Assembly: GCA_040877415.1 (NCBI GenBank)
Contig: JBBDNV010000020.1
Location: forward strand, 1 to 40,114
Direction: 5' to 3'
Source: JBBDNV01 sp040877415
GTDB taxonomy: Bacteria; Planctomycetota; Planctomycetia; Pirellulales; PALSA-1355
Length of the DNA stretch: 40,114 bases
A program made the position numbers and the translations under genes. Position 1 is the stretch's first letter, and the number at the start of each line of letters is the position of its first letter. The notes beneath the pieces were generated by a model. The model ran no database searches. It was not told the origin of the DNA and saw only the letters and a list, made by a program, of their open reading frames with translations. Positions 24,201-31,713 of the stretch are shown in pieces.

Positions 24201-26218
24201 AGCTGGCCGGCGCGCGAACGGAACTGGAAAAGCTGGCCACGACGGCCCGGCAGCGCGTGCTGCGGCAAATCGGGTTCGTTTCGCTCGTGAGCGTCGACAA
24301 GTCGGCCGACGGGACCTGGCAGCTTGCCAATCGATCGGTCGGCTCGCTGCGTGATTTTCTCGACGCAATGCCGCTCGTGGCCGACGGCAGCGTGCGGGCC
24401 AGCCTGTACGGGCGCATCGTGCCCTTGTTGGGCGGCCTGCCGGAATCGCTCTCCGCCGGCCCCGCGTCGAACGAGGTCTCGGGCCGTTACGTGCGGATCG
24501 AGCTATCGGATCGTGGAACGCTGACGCTGGCTGAAGTAGAGGTCGCCAGTGCCGGCCGCAACGTCGCGCGCAACGGCAAAGCTCGGCAAAAGAACACGGC
24601 CCACGGCGGCGAAGCCCGGCGGGCCATCGACGGCAACAAGAGCGGCCAGTTCGGCGACGGCGGCCAGTCGCACACCGAGGAGGGAACGCAGGATCCCTGG
24701 TGGGAAGTCGACCTGGGGGCGGAAATGCCGATCGAATCGATCACCGTTTACAACCGCACCGACGGCTATCTCGGCGGAAGGCTTAAGGGGTTCACGGTGA
24801 AAGTCTTGGACAACAACCGTGACGAAGTCTTTAGCAAGCACGAGATCGAGGCTCCGCGCGAAAGCGTTACGCTGGCCGTCGGGGGCGGCGATCCGGCGAC
24901 GGCCGTGCGCCACGCGGCCATGATCGCGCTCGCCTACGTCCGCGGCCAGGAGGCCAAAACGTTCGAATTATTGGCTCCCCTGGTGGCCGCCGATCGCGAC
25001 CGGGCCGCCGCGATTCGGGCACTCCAGCGCATCGGACGCGCCGATTGGCCGAAGGAACGAGCCCGGCCGCTTCTGGACGCCGTCGTGGCTTCCATCCGCA
25101 AGGTTCCCGTCGGACAGCGCACGACTCCCGAACCGCTCGACGCGATGGAATTTGCCCATGCCCTGGCCGGATTGCTGCCGGCCGACGAGGCGCGACGGGC
25201 TCGGGCCGAACTGGGCGAGCTCGGCGTCCGCGTGGTGCGCATCGGCACGTTGTTTGAGCGCATGTCGTACGACAAGGACGTGATCGCGGTGCGCGCGGGT
25301 AAGCCGGTCGAGTTCGTGTTCGAAAATTCCGACCTGATGCCGCACAATTTCGTGATCGCGCGTCCCGGGACGCTCGAGGAAATCGGCACCAGCGCCGAAG
25401 CGACCGCCGGGCAGCCCGGCGCGGCCGAGCGGCACTACGTGCCCGAATCGCCCAGCGTGCTTCTGGCCGGTACGCTTTTGCAGCCGCGCGGTACCGAGAA
25501 ACTGAACTTCACGGCGCCCGCCGAGCCGGGCGTCTATCCGTACGTGTGTACCTACCCGGGCCATTGGCGCCGAATGTATGGGGCGCTGTACGTCGTTGAG
25601 GACCTCGACGCGTATCTGGAAAACCCGGAAAGCTATCTGGCCTCGCACCCGCTTGAGATCAAGGACGAGCTTTTGAACGACCGCCGTCCGCGCACCGAGT
25701 GGAAGCTCGACGACCTGGCGGCCGCCGTCGGCGAACTGAAACACGGGCGCTCGTACGGCAACGGCAAGCAACTGTTTCAGGTCGCCAGTTGCGTGGCGTG
25801 CCACAAATTGGACGGCGTGGGCACGCAGTTCGGGCCCGACCTGGCGCAGCTTGACCCCAAAATGCAGTCCCTCGACATCTTGAAGGAGCTGCTCGACCCG
25901 TCGGCGCGCATCAACGAGAAATTCCAGTCGTACGCGTTTCAGCTCGCCTCGGGCAAAGTGGTGACTGGGCTGGTGCTCGAGGAAACCGCCGACGGGATCA
26001 AGGTGATCGAGAACCCCCTGGCCAAGGCCGAGCCGACCGAGCTGAAGCCTTCGGAGATCGAAGAACGGCAAAAATCCCCTTCATCGATCATGCCCAAGGG
26101 GCTGCTCGACAAACTTTCGCGCGAGGAGATTCTGGATTTGATCGCCTACGTCGCGGCGCGCGGCAACTCCGGCGATAAGCTCTTTCAGAACGCCGACGCT
26201 CACGCCGGGCATCATTGA
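21248..26218 (+). CDS. Giant exported SGNH / beta-propeller / HEAT / discoidin / cupredoxin / cytochrome c fusion protein
   Basis: This 1656-aa protein has a signal peptide (1-28). In order it shows: an SGNH-hydrolase-like domain (about 32-240; S46 in IGST, H218 in NGIHLGQRGY); a membrane-bound-dehydrogenase-type beta-propeller (about 360-720; with calcium-like loops DADGDGRAE and DTDGDDRAD); HEAT-like helical repeats (about 720-1060); an F5/8 type C (discoidin) domain (1079-1215; AIDGN, DPWWEVDLG); a cupredoxin domain (about 1328-1458; copper ligands H1366, C1434, H1439, M1443); and a planctomycete-type cytochrome c domain (about 1490-1650; CVACH 1515-1519, probable axial M1615 in SSIMPKG). 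The cupredoxin and heme domains suggest electron transfer from a dehydrogenase or carbohydrate substrate outside the membrane. AAGGAG precedes the start. The substrate is unknown. Confidence 0.88.
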   Translation: MAAHRFLVSFVVAVLLLGRFGSSILVAAEPPLLELKPSDKIAVIGSTLADRMQHFGYFEAHLHSRFPKHELVVRNLGFSGDELTMRLRSAGFGSPDDHLSFTKADVVLAFFGYNESFADREGLPKFKQDLDAFIQHTLGEKYNGASPPRLVLFSPLAHEDLDDPNLPDGNENNERLALYTAAMAEVAGARGVPFVDLFHPTRQLYGASDQPLTFNGIHLGQRGYRQLAAVIDRSLFGRNAKSPDPAALEKLRQAVLDKNYHWFSRYRTTDGYSIFGGRADLKFVNDQTNREVMQRELEILNVMTGNRDRRIWAAAQGRDLKVDDANTPPYIEVITNKPGPLPGGKHVFLGGEEAIGKMTVAKGMKVNLVASEEMFPELVNPVQMAFDTKGRLWVAAWDSYPHWKPKDELNDKLLILEDADGDGRAERCITFADHLTNPTGFEFWGGGVFVAQAPDLMFLRDTDGDDRADVRQRVISGLDSADTHHTANSFALDPGGALYFQEGTFHHSQVETPYGPPVRLANAGVFRYEPRTEKFEVYVSYGFANPHGHAFDDWGQDIVVDGTGAVPYHAALFSGHVDFPNKHATPPTVYQPRTRPCGGIEFLSSRHFPDEVQGNLLVGNVIGFQGILQYKLFDKGASFGATEMEPIVSSSDPSFRPADFEIGADGALYFTDWHNPIIGHMQHNLRDPSRDRTHGRVYRVTYEGRPLSRSPKIAGEPIANLLDVLKEPELRVRHRARIELSGRASDEVLAAVDRWVAALDPDDPQYEHNLLEALWLNQQHNRVKGPLLERVLKSPDFRARAAATRVLCYQRDGVTSALELLRRMAADEHPRVRLEAVRAASFFRVPEAVEIPLVAAELPDDEYLKFVRTETLKTLDPFWKKALDEGMAIAFTTDAGRRYLLENISSERLLKMERSRAVCREILNRPGLLDDERREAIRILARLDGKSELGVIIDVLESLDAAASRPDQSLVFDLVRQLTGRGAHELAGARTELEKLATTARQRVLRQIGFVSLVSVDKSADGTWQLANRSVGSLRDFLDAMPLVADGSVRASLYGRIVPLLGGLPESLSAGPASNEVSGRYVRIELSDRGTLTLAEVEVASAGRNVARNGKARQKNTAHGGEARRAIDGNKSGQFGDGGQSHTEEGTQDPWWEVDLGAEMPIESITVYNRTDGYLGGRLKGFTVKVLDNNRDEVFSKHEIEAPRESVTLAVGGGDPATAVRHAAMIALAYVRGQEAKTFELLAPLVAADRDRAAAIRALQRIGRADWPKERARPLLDAVVASIRKVPVGQRTTPEPLDAMEFAHALAGLLPADEARRARAELGELGVRVVRIGTLFERMSYDKDVIAVRAGKPVEFVFENSDLMPHNFVIARPGTLEEIGTSAEATAGQPGAAERHYVPESPSVLLAGTLLQPRGTEKLNFTAPAEPGVYPYVCTYPGHWRRMYGALYVVEDLDAYLENPESYLASHPLEIKDELLNDRRPRTEWKLDDLAAAVGELKHGRSYGNGKQLFQVASCVACHKLDGVGTQFGPDLAQLDPKMQSLDILKELLDPSARINEKFQSYAFQLASGKVVTGLVLEETADGIKVIENPLAKAEPTELKPSEIEERQKSPSSIMPKGLLDKLSREEILDLIAYVAARGNSGDKLFQNADAHAGHH

Positions 26219-26248
26219 GCCGGCGGGGGAAAGTCGTTTCCCACTGCT

Positions 26249-26271
26249 CCCTCGCTTGCGCTTCGGGTTAG
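26249..26271. repeat. Single arm of the REPIN-like element
   Basis: A 23-bp copy of the right arm (CCCTCGCTTGCGCTTCGGG followed by TTAG) occurs without a partner arm, in the 70-bp gap between the convergent fusion-protein and FIST genes. It differs at one base from the arms at 13335 and 35129. Confidence 0.8.
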
Positions 26272-26288
26272 TATGCCGGGCATCACAC

Positions 26289-27485
26289 TTACCGTGATTC
26301 GAACAGCGCGATGCTGGCCGTGAAACCGTGGACAAAGCTCTTGCCGCCGACCGGGCCGATTTCGCCTTGGGCGAAAAACCCGGCGACCGGCAGTCCCTGC
26401 CAGTGACGCGCAACGGCAGCGGCGTCGTGGTCGGCGCTGGCGAACAATCGGGTGCCGCGGCCGTTGCAGGTGAAGAGCAATGCCGCCAGGCAATCGCGGT
26501 CGCCGTCCGCTTTGGCCGCCGCCAGCATGGCAACCAAATCCTCGTCGGCCGTCGCGGCGTCGCGCACGTGAAACTGCACCGTCTGGCCAACCCGCACGAA
26601 GTCGCCGATGGCAATGGCCCCCGATTGCGGGTCGGCTCCTTGCACGTTGCGGATCAGAAAATCTCCGCGGCCGAAATGGTCCTGGTATTCGTTGATCACT
26701 TGTCCCACGTGCAGTCCCTGGCGCGCCAACGTCTGGTCGTCGGAGCTGAGCGATTCGAAAACCTCCTGCAAATGCGCAAGCGCCGGCCGGCCGCCCAATT
26801 CGAGGATCACGTTGCGGTCAGCCTTGGTCACGACCAGCGGGCGGCCAATCGGCCGGCAACCCTGGCTCACCACGCTGCGCAGCCGGGTCGCGCCGTGTAG
26901 CACGACGCCGACGGCGCCGGCATCCAGCGTGCGATCGCCCACGAGCAGCCGGTTCTGGCCCGGCCCCAATCCGCCGCTGGCCATGCCCCCCACGACTTGC
27001 AAGTGCGGCCAATCGTCGTTCAATCGCGACAACAGCACGTCGGCCGGAAAGCTAAACGGCTCGGCCAATACGATCAGGCTGGCACCCTCCGGCGGCCCCT
27101 CGCCCCACGAATCGGGCCAGCCGGAAATCGTGCCTCCTTCGCTGGTGGCCTCGAATTCGAGGTGCACAGGAACGACCGTCGTGTGGGGCAGATGCGCAAG
27201 CCACAGGGCCAATGCGGCTCCCCCTTCGATTTCGCGCTCGTTGCAGACGACCGATTCGCCCGTGCAGCCCACGAGGCAGTCGGCCGCCAACTCGCGGTGC
27301 AGGATTTCGGCCAGCGCGTCGAACTGCGGCTGATGATGAAACGACGCGAACGCGATCGCCAGGTTTGGGGCCGCGCCGAGCTCGGCCAGCGCCCGGTGCG
27401 ATGCGTCGCGCGCCGCCTCGACCATGTCGGGCAGTTCCGATAAAACGGCGGCGGCACGCGGACGCCCGGGTTCGTTTGCAATCAT
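26289..27485 (-). CDS. FIST-domain sensor protein
   Basis: This 398-aa protein has FIST_N (about residues 35-235) and FIST_C (about 240-380) domains, thought to bind small ligands such as amino acids. FIST_N is indicated by LVGCTGESVVCNEREIEGGAAL and by VVGGMASGGLGPGQNRLLV; FIST_C by QVINEYQDHFGRGDFLIRNVQG and LLFTCNGRG. FIST domains often sit next to kinases or diguanylate cyclases, but none is fused or adjacent here. There is no signal peptide, so it is cytoplasmic. GAGG lies upstream of the ATG. It converges with the fusion-protein gene. Confidence 0.9.
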   Translation of the reverse strand: MIANEPGRPRAAAVLSELPDMVEAARDASHRALAELGAAPNLAIAFASFHHQPQFDALAEILHRELAADCLVGCTGESVVCNEREIEGGAALALWLAHLPHTTVVPVHLEFEATSEGGTISGWPDSWGEGPPEGASLIVLAEPFSFPADVLLSRLNDDWPHLQVVGGMASGGLGPGQNRLLVGDRTLDAGAVGVVLHGATRLRSVVSQGCRPIGRPLVVTKADRNVILELGGRPALAHLQEVFESLSSDDQTLARQGLHVGQVINEYQDHFGRGDFLIRNVQGADPQSGAIAIGDFVRVGQTVQFHVRDAATADEDLVAMLAAAKADGDRDCLAALLFTCNGRGTRLFASADHDAAAVARHWQGLPVAGFFAQGEIGPVGGKSFVHGFTASIALFESR

Positions 27486-27504
27486 CGCGGCCTCAAAACG
27501 GCGG

Positions 27505-27540
27505 GGGCTGTCCCGATTTTGCGCAGCAAAATGGAACTGT
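27505..27540. repeat. Hairpin-forming intergenic element with GCAAAAT stem
   Basis: ATTTTGC (27516-27522) pairs with GCAAAAT (27526-27532) around a 3-nt loop, flanked by CTGTCCC on the left and GGAACTGTCC on the right. It looks like one of the dispersed CTGTCC...GCAAAAT repeats I associate with planctomycete intergenic DNA (from memory). It lies between the FIST gene and the DUF1501 gene. Confidence 0.5.
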
Positions 27541-27635
27541 CCACCTTGGCAGTGCCGATTGCCACGACTTCCAGTGACGGGCGTTCATCATAGACCCCAA
27601 AGGCGGCGGCTCACAGGGGGAATCCGCGCACAGGC

Positions 27636-29093
27636 TCAGGCGATGATCTCGCGAATCACGCGACCGTGCACGTCGGTCAGGCGGCGGTCGATGCCGTTGT
27701 GGCGGAACGTGAGTTTTTCGTGATCGATGCCCAGCAGGTAGAGCACGGTGGCGTGCAGGTCGTAGCCATACGTCGGATACTCGACTGCCTTGTACGACCA
27801 CTGGTCGCTCGCACCGTACGTGACGCCGCCCTGGATGCCGCCGCCGGCCAGCCACGACGTGAACGTGAAGGGGTTGTGATCGCGCCCCTTGCTCCCCTGG
27901 CTGCACGGCATGCGGCCAAATTCGGTGGTCCAGATGACGATCGTGTCGTCGAGCATGCCGCGCACTTTGAGATCTTCGAGGAGCGCCGCGGCGGGGCGGT
28001 CCATGCTGCGGCCCATGTCGCCGTGATCGCGCTCGATGTCCTCGTGACTGTCCCAATTTCGCCGCGGAAAACCGTTGTCGGCCCCGCTCCACACCTGCAC
28101 GAACCGCACGCCCCGCTCCAAGAGCCGCCGCGCGATCAGGCAATTGCGGCCGAAGTCTTCGGTCGTCTTCTCATCCAGGCCGTACATCCGCCGCGTCGCT
28201 TCGGTCTCGCCCGAGGTGTCCAGCACTTCCGGGGCGCTTAGCTGCAACCTGGCGGCCAACTCGTAGGAGGCGATGCGGGCTTCGAGCCGCGAATCGCCTT
28301 CGCGGTCGTGCCGGTGCCGTTCGTTCAGGTTCTTAAGCAGTGCCAAAGCGTCGGTTTCGCTCTCCGGCGTGATAAATTTTGCATCTGCCGGCGGGAACAG
28401 GTCGGCAATCGGGTTTTTGGCAGCCGGCTTGATCAGCGTTCCCTGGTGCGTGGCCGGCAGAAAGCCCGCGCTCCAGTTGCTCGGGCCATTCGGCGCAAAT
28501 CCACGCGCGTCGGGCAGCACCACGAACGTCGGCAGATTGTCGGTCATGGTTCCCAGTCCGTACGCAATCCACGCCCCCATGCTGGGAAAGCCCGGCAGCA
28601 CGAAGCCCGTGTTCTGCATGAACGTGGCCGGGCCGTGGACGTTTGACTTCGCGACCATCGCCGGCAGGAAAGCGATGTCGTCAACGCACGTGGCCAAATG
28701 CGGCACGAGGTCGCTCATCCATTTTCCGCAGTGGCCGTACTGTTTCCACTTCCAGGGGCTAGCCATGCAGTTGCCCGGCGTGCTTTGAAACAGCTCGACC
28801 GTTTCGCCCGGATCCCACGGTTGGCCGCTCCGCTTGACCAGCTCGGGCTTGTAGTCGAACGTGTCGCACTGGCTGGCGGCGCCGGACATGAAAAGCTGCA
28901 CGACGCGCCTGGCCCGCGGCGGATGATGCATTCCGGCCACTTCGCCTGCCTGGCAATCGCCGAGCAGTCCCGCCTCCGCCAGCAATTGCGCCAGCGCAAT
29001 CCCCCCCAATCCTCCGCCGAGGTTCCAGAGAAACTCGCGGCGAGTGGTGCAACTTCGTCGTTCTGCCTTCTGCCTTCCGCCTTCTGCCTTCAT
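27636..29093 (-). CDS. DUF1501 family exported protein (sulfatase-like fold)
   Basis: This 485-aa protein has an N-terminal twin-arginine-like signal, RREFLWNLGGGLGGIALAQLL (about residues 18-38), so it is probably exported folded by Tat. The DUF1501 body contains RRVVQLFMSGAASQCDTFDYKP, WIAYGLGT, GVRFVQVWSGADNG and, late, IWTTEFGRMP followed by GRDHNPFTF, which resembles the metal-binding end of alkaline-phosphatase/sulfatase-fold proteins. DUF1501 genes nearly always pair with a DUF1549/DUF1553 gene in planctomycetes, as here (15 nt downstream of it). The biochemical function is unknown. The start codon and first residues (MKAEGGRQKAERR) are encoded by a 7-bp repeat, so the exact start is uncertain. 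Confidence 0.88.
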   Translation of the reverse strand: MKAEGGRQKAERRSCTTRREFLWNLGGGLGGIALAQLLAEAGLLGDCQAGEVAGMHHPPRARRVVQLFMSGAASQCDTFDYKPELVKRSGQPWDPGETVELFQSTPGNCMASPWKWKQYGHCGKWMSDLVPHLATCVDDIAFLPAMVAKSNVHGPATFMQNTGFVLPGFPSMGAWIAYGLGTMTDNLPTFVVLPDARGFAPNGPSNWSAGFLPATHQGTLIKPAAKNPIADLFPPADAKFITPESETDALALLKNLNERHRHDREGDSRLEARIASYELAARLQLSAPEVLDTSGETEATRRMYGLDEKTTEDFGRNCLIARRLLERGVRFVQVWSGADNGFPRRNWDSHEDIERDHGDMGRSMDRPAAALLEDLKVRGMLDDTIVIWTTEFGRMPCSQGSKGRDHNPFTFTSWLAGGGIQGGVTYGASDQWSYKAVEYPTYGYDLHATVLYLLGIDHEKLTFRHNGIDRRLTDVHGRVIREIIA

Positions 29094-29109
29094 CCTTCAT
29101 CCTTCTCTT
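29061..29109. repeat. Heptanucleotide repeat spanning the DUF1501 start codon
   Basis: Seven consecutive 7-bp units read TTCTGCC, TTCTGCC, TTCCGCC, TTCTGCC, TTCATCC, TTCATCC and TTCTCTT on the plus strand. On the minus strand they form a purine-rich stretch that includes the ribosome-binding site, two ATGs 7 nt apart (first bases 29100 and 29093) and the first 11 codons of the DUF1501 gene. Only the ATG at 29093 is in frame. Confidence 0.85.
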
Positions 29110-31433
29110 CAATCCACAAACACAAATTCGTTGCTGTTGAGAATCACGCGGCAGGCGTTGACCAGCCCGCGCTTTTCGGCGTAGGTGGAGAGCTCCTGCT
29201 TTTCCTGCTCGCTCGGCTTGCGGCCCAACGCCAGGTGGTACCCGGCCTCGATCTGGCTCGGCAGGTCGTCGTGCTCGCGGCGCAATCGTTCGGCAAAGTG
29301 CTCGGCTTGCCGTACCGCCAGCGGGTTGTTCAACAGGGCCAACGCCTGCAGCGAGGTCAGCGTTGTGTTGCGCTTCGGCGTCATAATCGACGGGTCGGCG
29401 CAATCGAGGCATTCCATCAGCGGGTCGGGGACGCTGCGCACCAGAAAGCGGTATACGCTGCGTCTCAGGCTGCGCGGATCGTCGACGTCGAAGCGCGTGT
29501 AGTCGTAAACCGGCGAATGGTCGTCCTTGAAAAAGAACTGCTGCACGCTTGGCCCGCCCATCGTCAGATCGAGCTTGCCGCTGGCGGCCAGAATCGCGTC
29601 GCGAATGCACTCGGCGTCGAGCCGCGAGCGGTTCATGCGCCACAGGTAGCGATTCTGCGAGTCGACTTTTTCATCGTCGGGCCGGCTCTCGGACCGCTGC
29701 CGGTACACGGCGCTGGTCACCAGCAGCCGGTGCAGTTGCTTGAGCGAATGCCCGTGCCCGGCAAACCAGCCCGCCAGCCATTCGAGCAGCTCGGGATGCG
29801 ACGGCAGCGAGCCCATGCGGCCGAAATCGTTCGGCGTGTCGACGAGGCCGGCCCCGAAGTGATATTGCCAAACGCGATTGACGATCGAACGCCGCAAAAG
29901 CGCATTGCGCGGATCGACGAGCCACCGCGCGAGCGCCGCGCGCCTTTGTCCTTCGTTGTTCGGATCATCCAGCGTAAAATTCGGGTTGCCGGCGTATACG
30001 CATGCCACGCCGGCCGGCGCAGCCAGCTCTCCCCGATTGCGCACGTCGCCGCGCGCCAGCAGGTAAACGGGCCGCGGGCCATTGGGTTGGGTGAACGTGC
30101 CTTGCGCCGCAAAATGGCTGGCGGCCGCGTAAACCATCTGCTGCTTGGGAAGCGCGGCGATTTGAGAATCGACGTCGGCAAGGGCGCGCCCCGATTCTGC
30201 CGCCTCCGGCTTCCTTTCGTCATCGGACCGCGCCTCTTCGAGCCGGCCTTCCAGCCGCGACTTTTCGGCGGCCAGCTCGGCCCGCCGCCGGGCAACCTGG
30301 GGATCGGCGTCATACGGGCGATCCGCCCGATCCACCCCCGCAAACACGGCCTGCAGCGCGTAGTAGTCCGCCTGCCGGATCGGGTCGAACTTGTGATCGT
30401 GGCAGCGGGCGCAATGAACCGTGAGGCTCAAGAACGTCGACATCGCGCCCGCCACCATGTCGTCCCGATCGTTCGAGCGGGCGATGTCCTTGTCGACCGT
30501 TCCTTCGCGCAGCTCCGCGTGGCCGACGAAATCCCACGGTCCGGCCGCGATGAAGCCGGTGGCCACCGTAGCCTCGGGATCGAGCGGCCACAGCACGTCG
30601 CCGGCGATCTGCTCGGCGACAAAACGGTCGTACGGCTTGTCGACGTTCAGGCTGCGGATGACCCAGTCGCGATAGGGCCAGGCGCTGGGCCGCGGCTTGT
30701 CCTTGTCGTATCCGTGCGACTCGCCAAAATGCACCACGTCGAGCCAGTGCCGTCCCCATCGCTCGCCGTAGCGCGGCGAAGCCAGCAGGCGGTCGACAAG
30801 ATTCGCGTACGCCTCGTCGCTCGCGTCATTTACAAACGCGTCGATCTCCGCCGGCGCAGGCGGCAGGCCGTGCAAATCGAACGTCAGCCGGCGCACCAGC
30901 GTGCGGCGATCGGCTTCGGCCGAAGGCGCCAGTCCGTGCTCGCGCAGCCTGGCCAGAATAAACGCGTCAACCGCCGTGCGCACCCAGGGATCTTCAATCC
31001 GGGGCACTTGAACCTGGGCCAACGGCGCGAGCGACCACCAGTTGACGTCGACCGTCTTTTTGTCGGCCAGCACCAGCCCCTCGGGCCACCTGGCTCCTTC
31101 GGCGATCCAACGGCGTATGGCCGCCACTTGATCGGCCGAAAGGGGCGCGGCGTCCTTGGGCATTTGCGGCGTTTCGCCCGAGATGTATTCGACCAGCAGG
31201 CTTTCGTCGGGCTTGCCGGGCTCGATCGCGGCGCCGCTTTCGCCGCCGGCCAGCGCCCTTTTTTCGGTCGTCAGGTCGAGGCCGCCTTTCGGCTCATCGC
31301 CCGAGTGGCAGCGGACGCAATGCCGCTCGAAAACCGGCGCCACGCTGCGGCGAAAGAAATCCGTCCCGCCGGCTTCATCGGCTGAGCTGACGAGCAGACA
31401 CGGCAACAACCACGTCAGAATCGCTGAGGACAT
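29109..31433 (-). CDS. PSCyt1/DUF1549/DUF1553 planctomycete cytochrome protein
   Basis: This 774-aa exported protein has a short signal peptide (1-20). Next is a planctomycete cytochrome c (PSCyt1) domain with heme motif CVRCH (39-43) and probable axial Met in TPQMP (M91). Then come a DUF1549 domain (from about 135: AFILARLREHGLAPS, RLTFDLHGLPP, RYGERWGRHWLDV) containing a second CxxCH (HCARCHDHKFDPI) and a C-terminal DUF1553 domain (PRNALLRRSIVNRVWQYHFG, FTLDDPN, MTPKRNTTLTSLQALALLN). The start at 31433 is used because the signal peptide begins there and GAGAGA precedes it. It forms a pair with the DUF1501 gene. Roles in polysaccharide or sulfated-glycan use have been suggested for the family, without firm biochemistry. 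Confidence 0.9.
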   Translation of the reverse strand: MSSAILTWLLPCLLVSSADEAGGTDFFRRSVAPVFERHCVRCHSGDEPKGGLDLTTEKRALAGGESGAAIEPGKPDESLLVEYISGETPQMPKDAAPLSADQVAAIRRWIAEGARWPEGLVLADKKTVDVNWWSLAPLAQVQVPRIEDPWVRTAVDAFILARLREHGLAPSAEADRRTLVRRLTFDLHGLPPAPAEIDAFVNDASDEAYANLVDRLLASPRYGERWGRHWLDVVHFGESHGYDKDKPRPSAWPYRDWVIRSLNVDKPYDRFVAEQIAGDVLWPLDPEATVATGFIAAGPWDFVGHAELREGTVDKDIARSNDRDDMVAGAMSTFLSLTVHCARCHDHKFDPIRQADYYALQAVFAGVDRADRPYDADPQVARRRAELAAEKSRLEGRLEEARSDDERKPEAAESGRALADVDSQIAALPKQQMVYAAASHFAAQGTFTQPNGPRPVYLLARGDVRNRGELAAPAGVACVYAGNPNFTLDDPNNEGQRRAALARWLVDPRNALLRRSIVNRVWQYHFGAGLVDTPNDFGRMGSLPSHPELLEWLAGWFAGHGHSLKQLHRLLVTSAVYRQRSESRPDDEKVDSQNRYLWRMNRSRLDAECIRDAILAASGKLDLTMGGPSVQQFFFKDDHSPVYDYTRFDVDDPRSLRRSVYRFLVRSVPDPLMECLDCADPSIMTPKRNTTLTSLQALALLNNPLAVRQAEHFAERLRREHDDLPSQIEAGYHLALGRKPSEQEKQELSTYAEKRGLVNACRVILNSNEFVFVD

Positions 31434-31540
31434 CGTCTCTCGTGCGGGTTTCGTGGATCGCGACCTTAGTATACCAACCCCCGCGCACGGAGTTAAGGAA
31501 CCGCACGCCGCGCGGGGCGAACTTCGCGGTTTAATCGCCG

Positions 31541-31560
31541 CGCGCTGTGATCGCAGCGCG
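31541..31560. other. Hairpin in the 280-bp divergent region before the acyl-CoA ligase
   Basis: CGCGCTG (31541-31547) and CAGCGCG (31554-31560) form a 7-bp stem with a 6-nt loop. A perfect TTGACA lies just after it (31569-31574), but no good -10 box follows at 16-18 bp. The rest of 31434-31713 shows no gene. Confidence 0.3.
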
Positions 31561-31713
31561 AAAATCGCTTGACATGCGCGCCCCGCCGGGCGCAACTAGA
31601 ACCCGGCATTCTCGGATCCAACTTCAACCGTCTGCGCATTCTGGGAGCCATCCGATGCGAACCGTTGACGTGCCCAACCGGCCAGTCGCCGCCGGGCAGT
31701 GAAAGGAGTCGCG

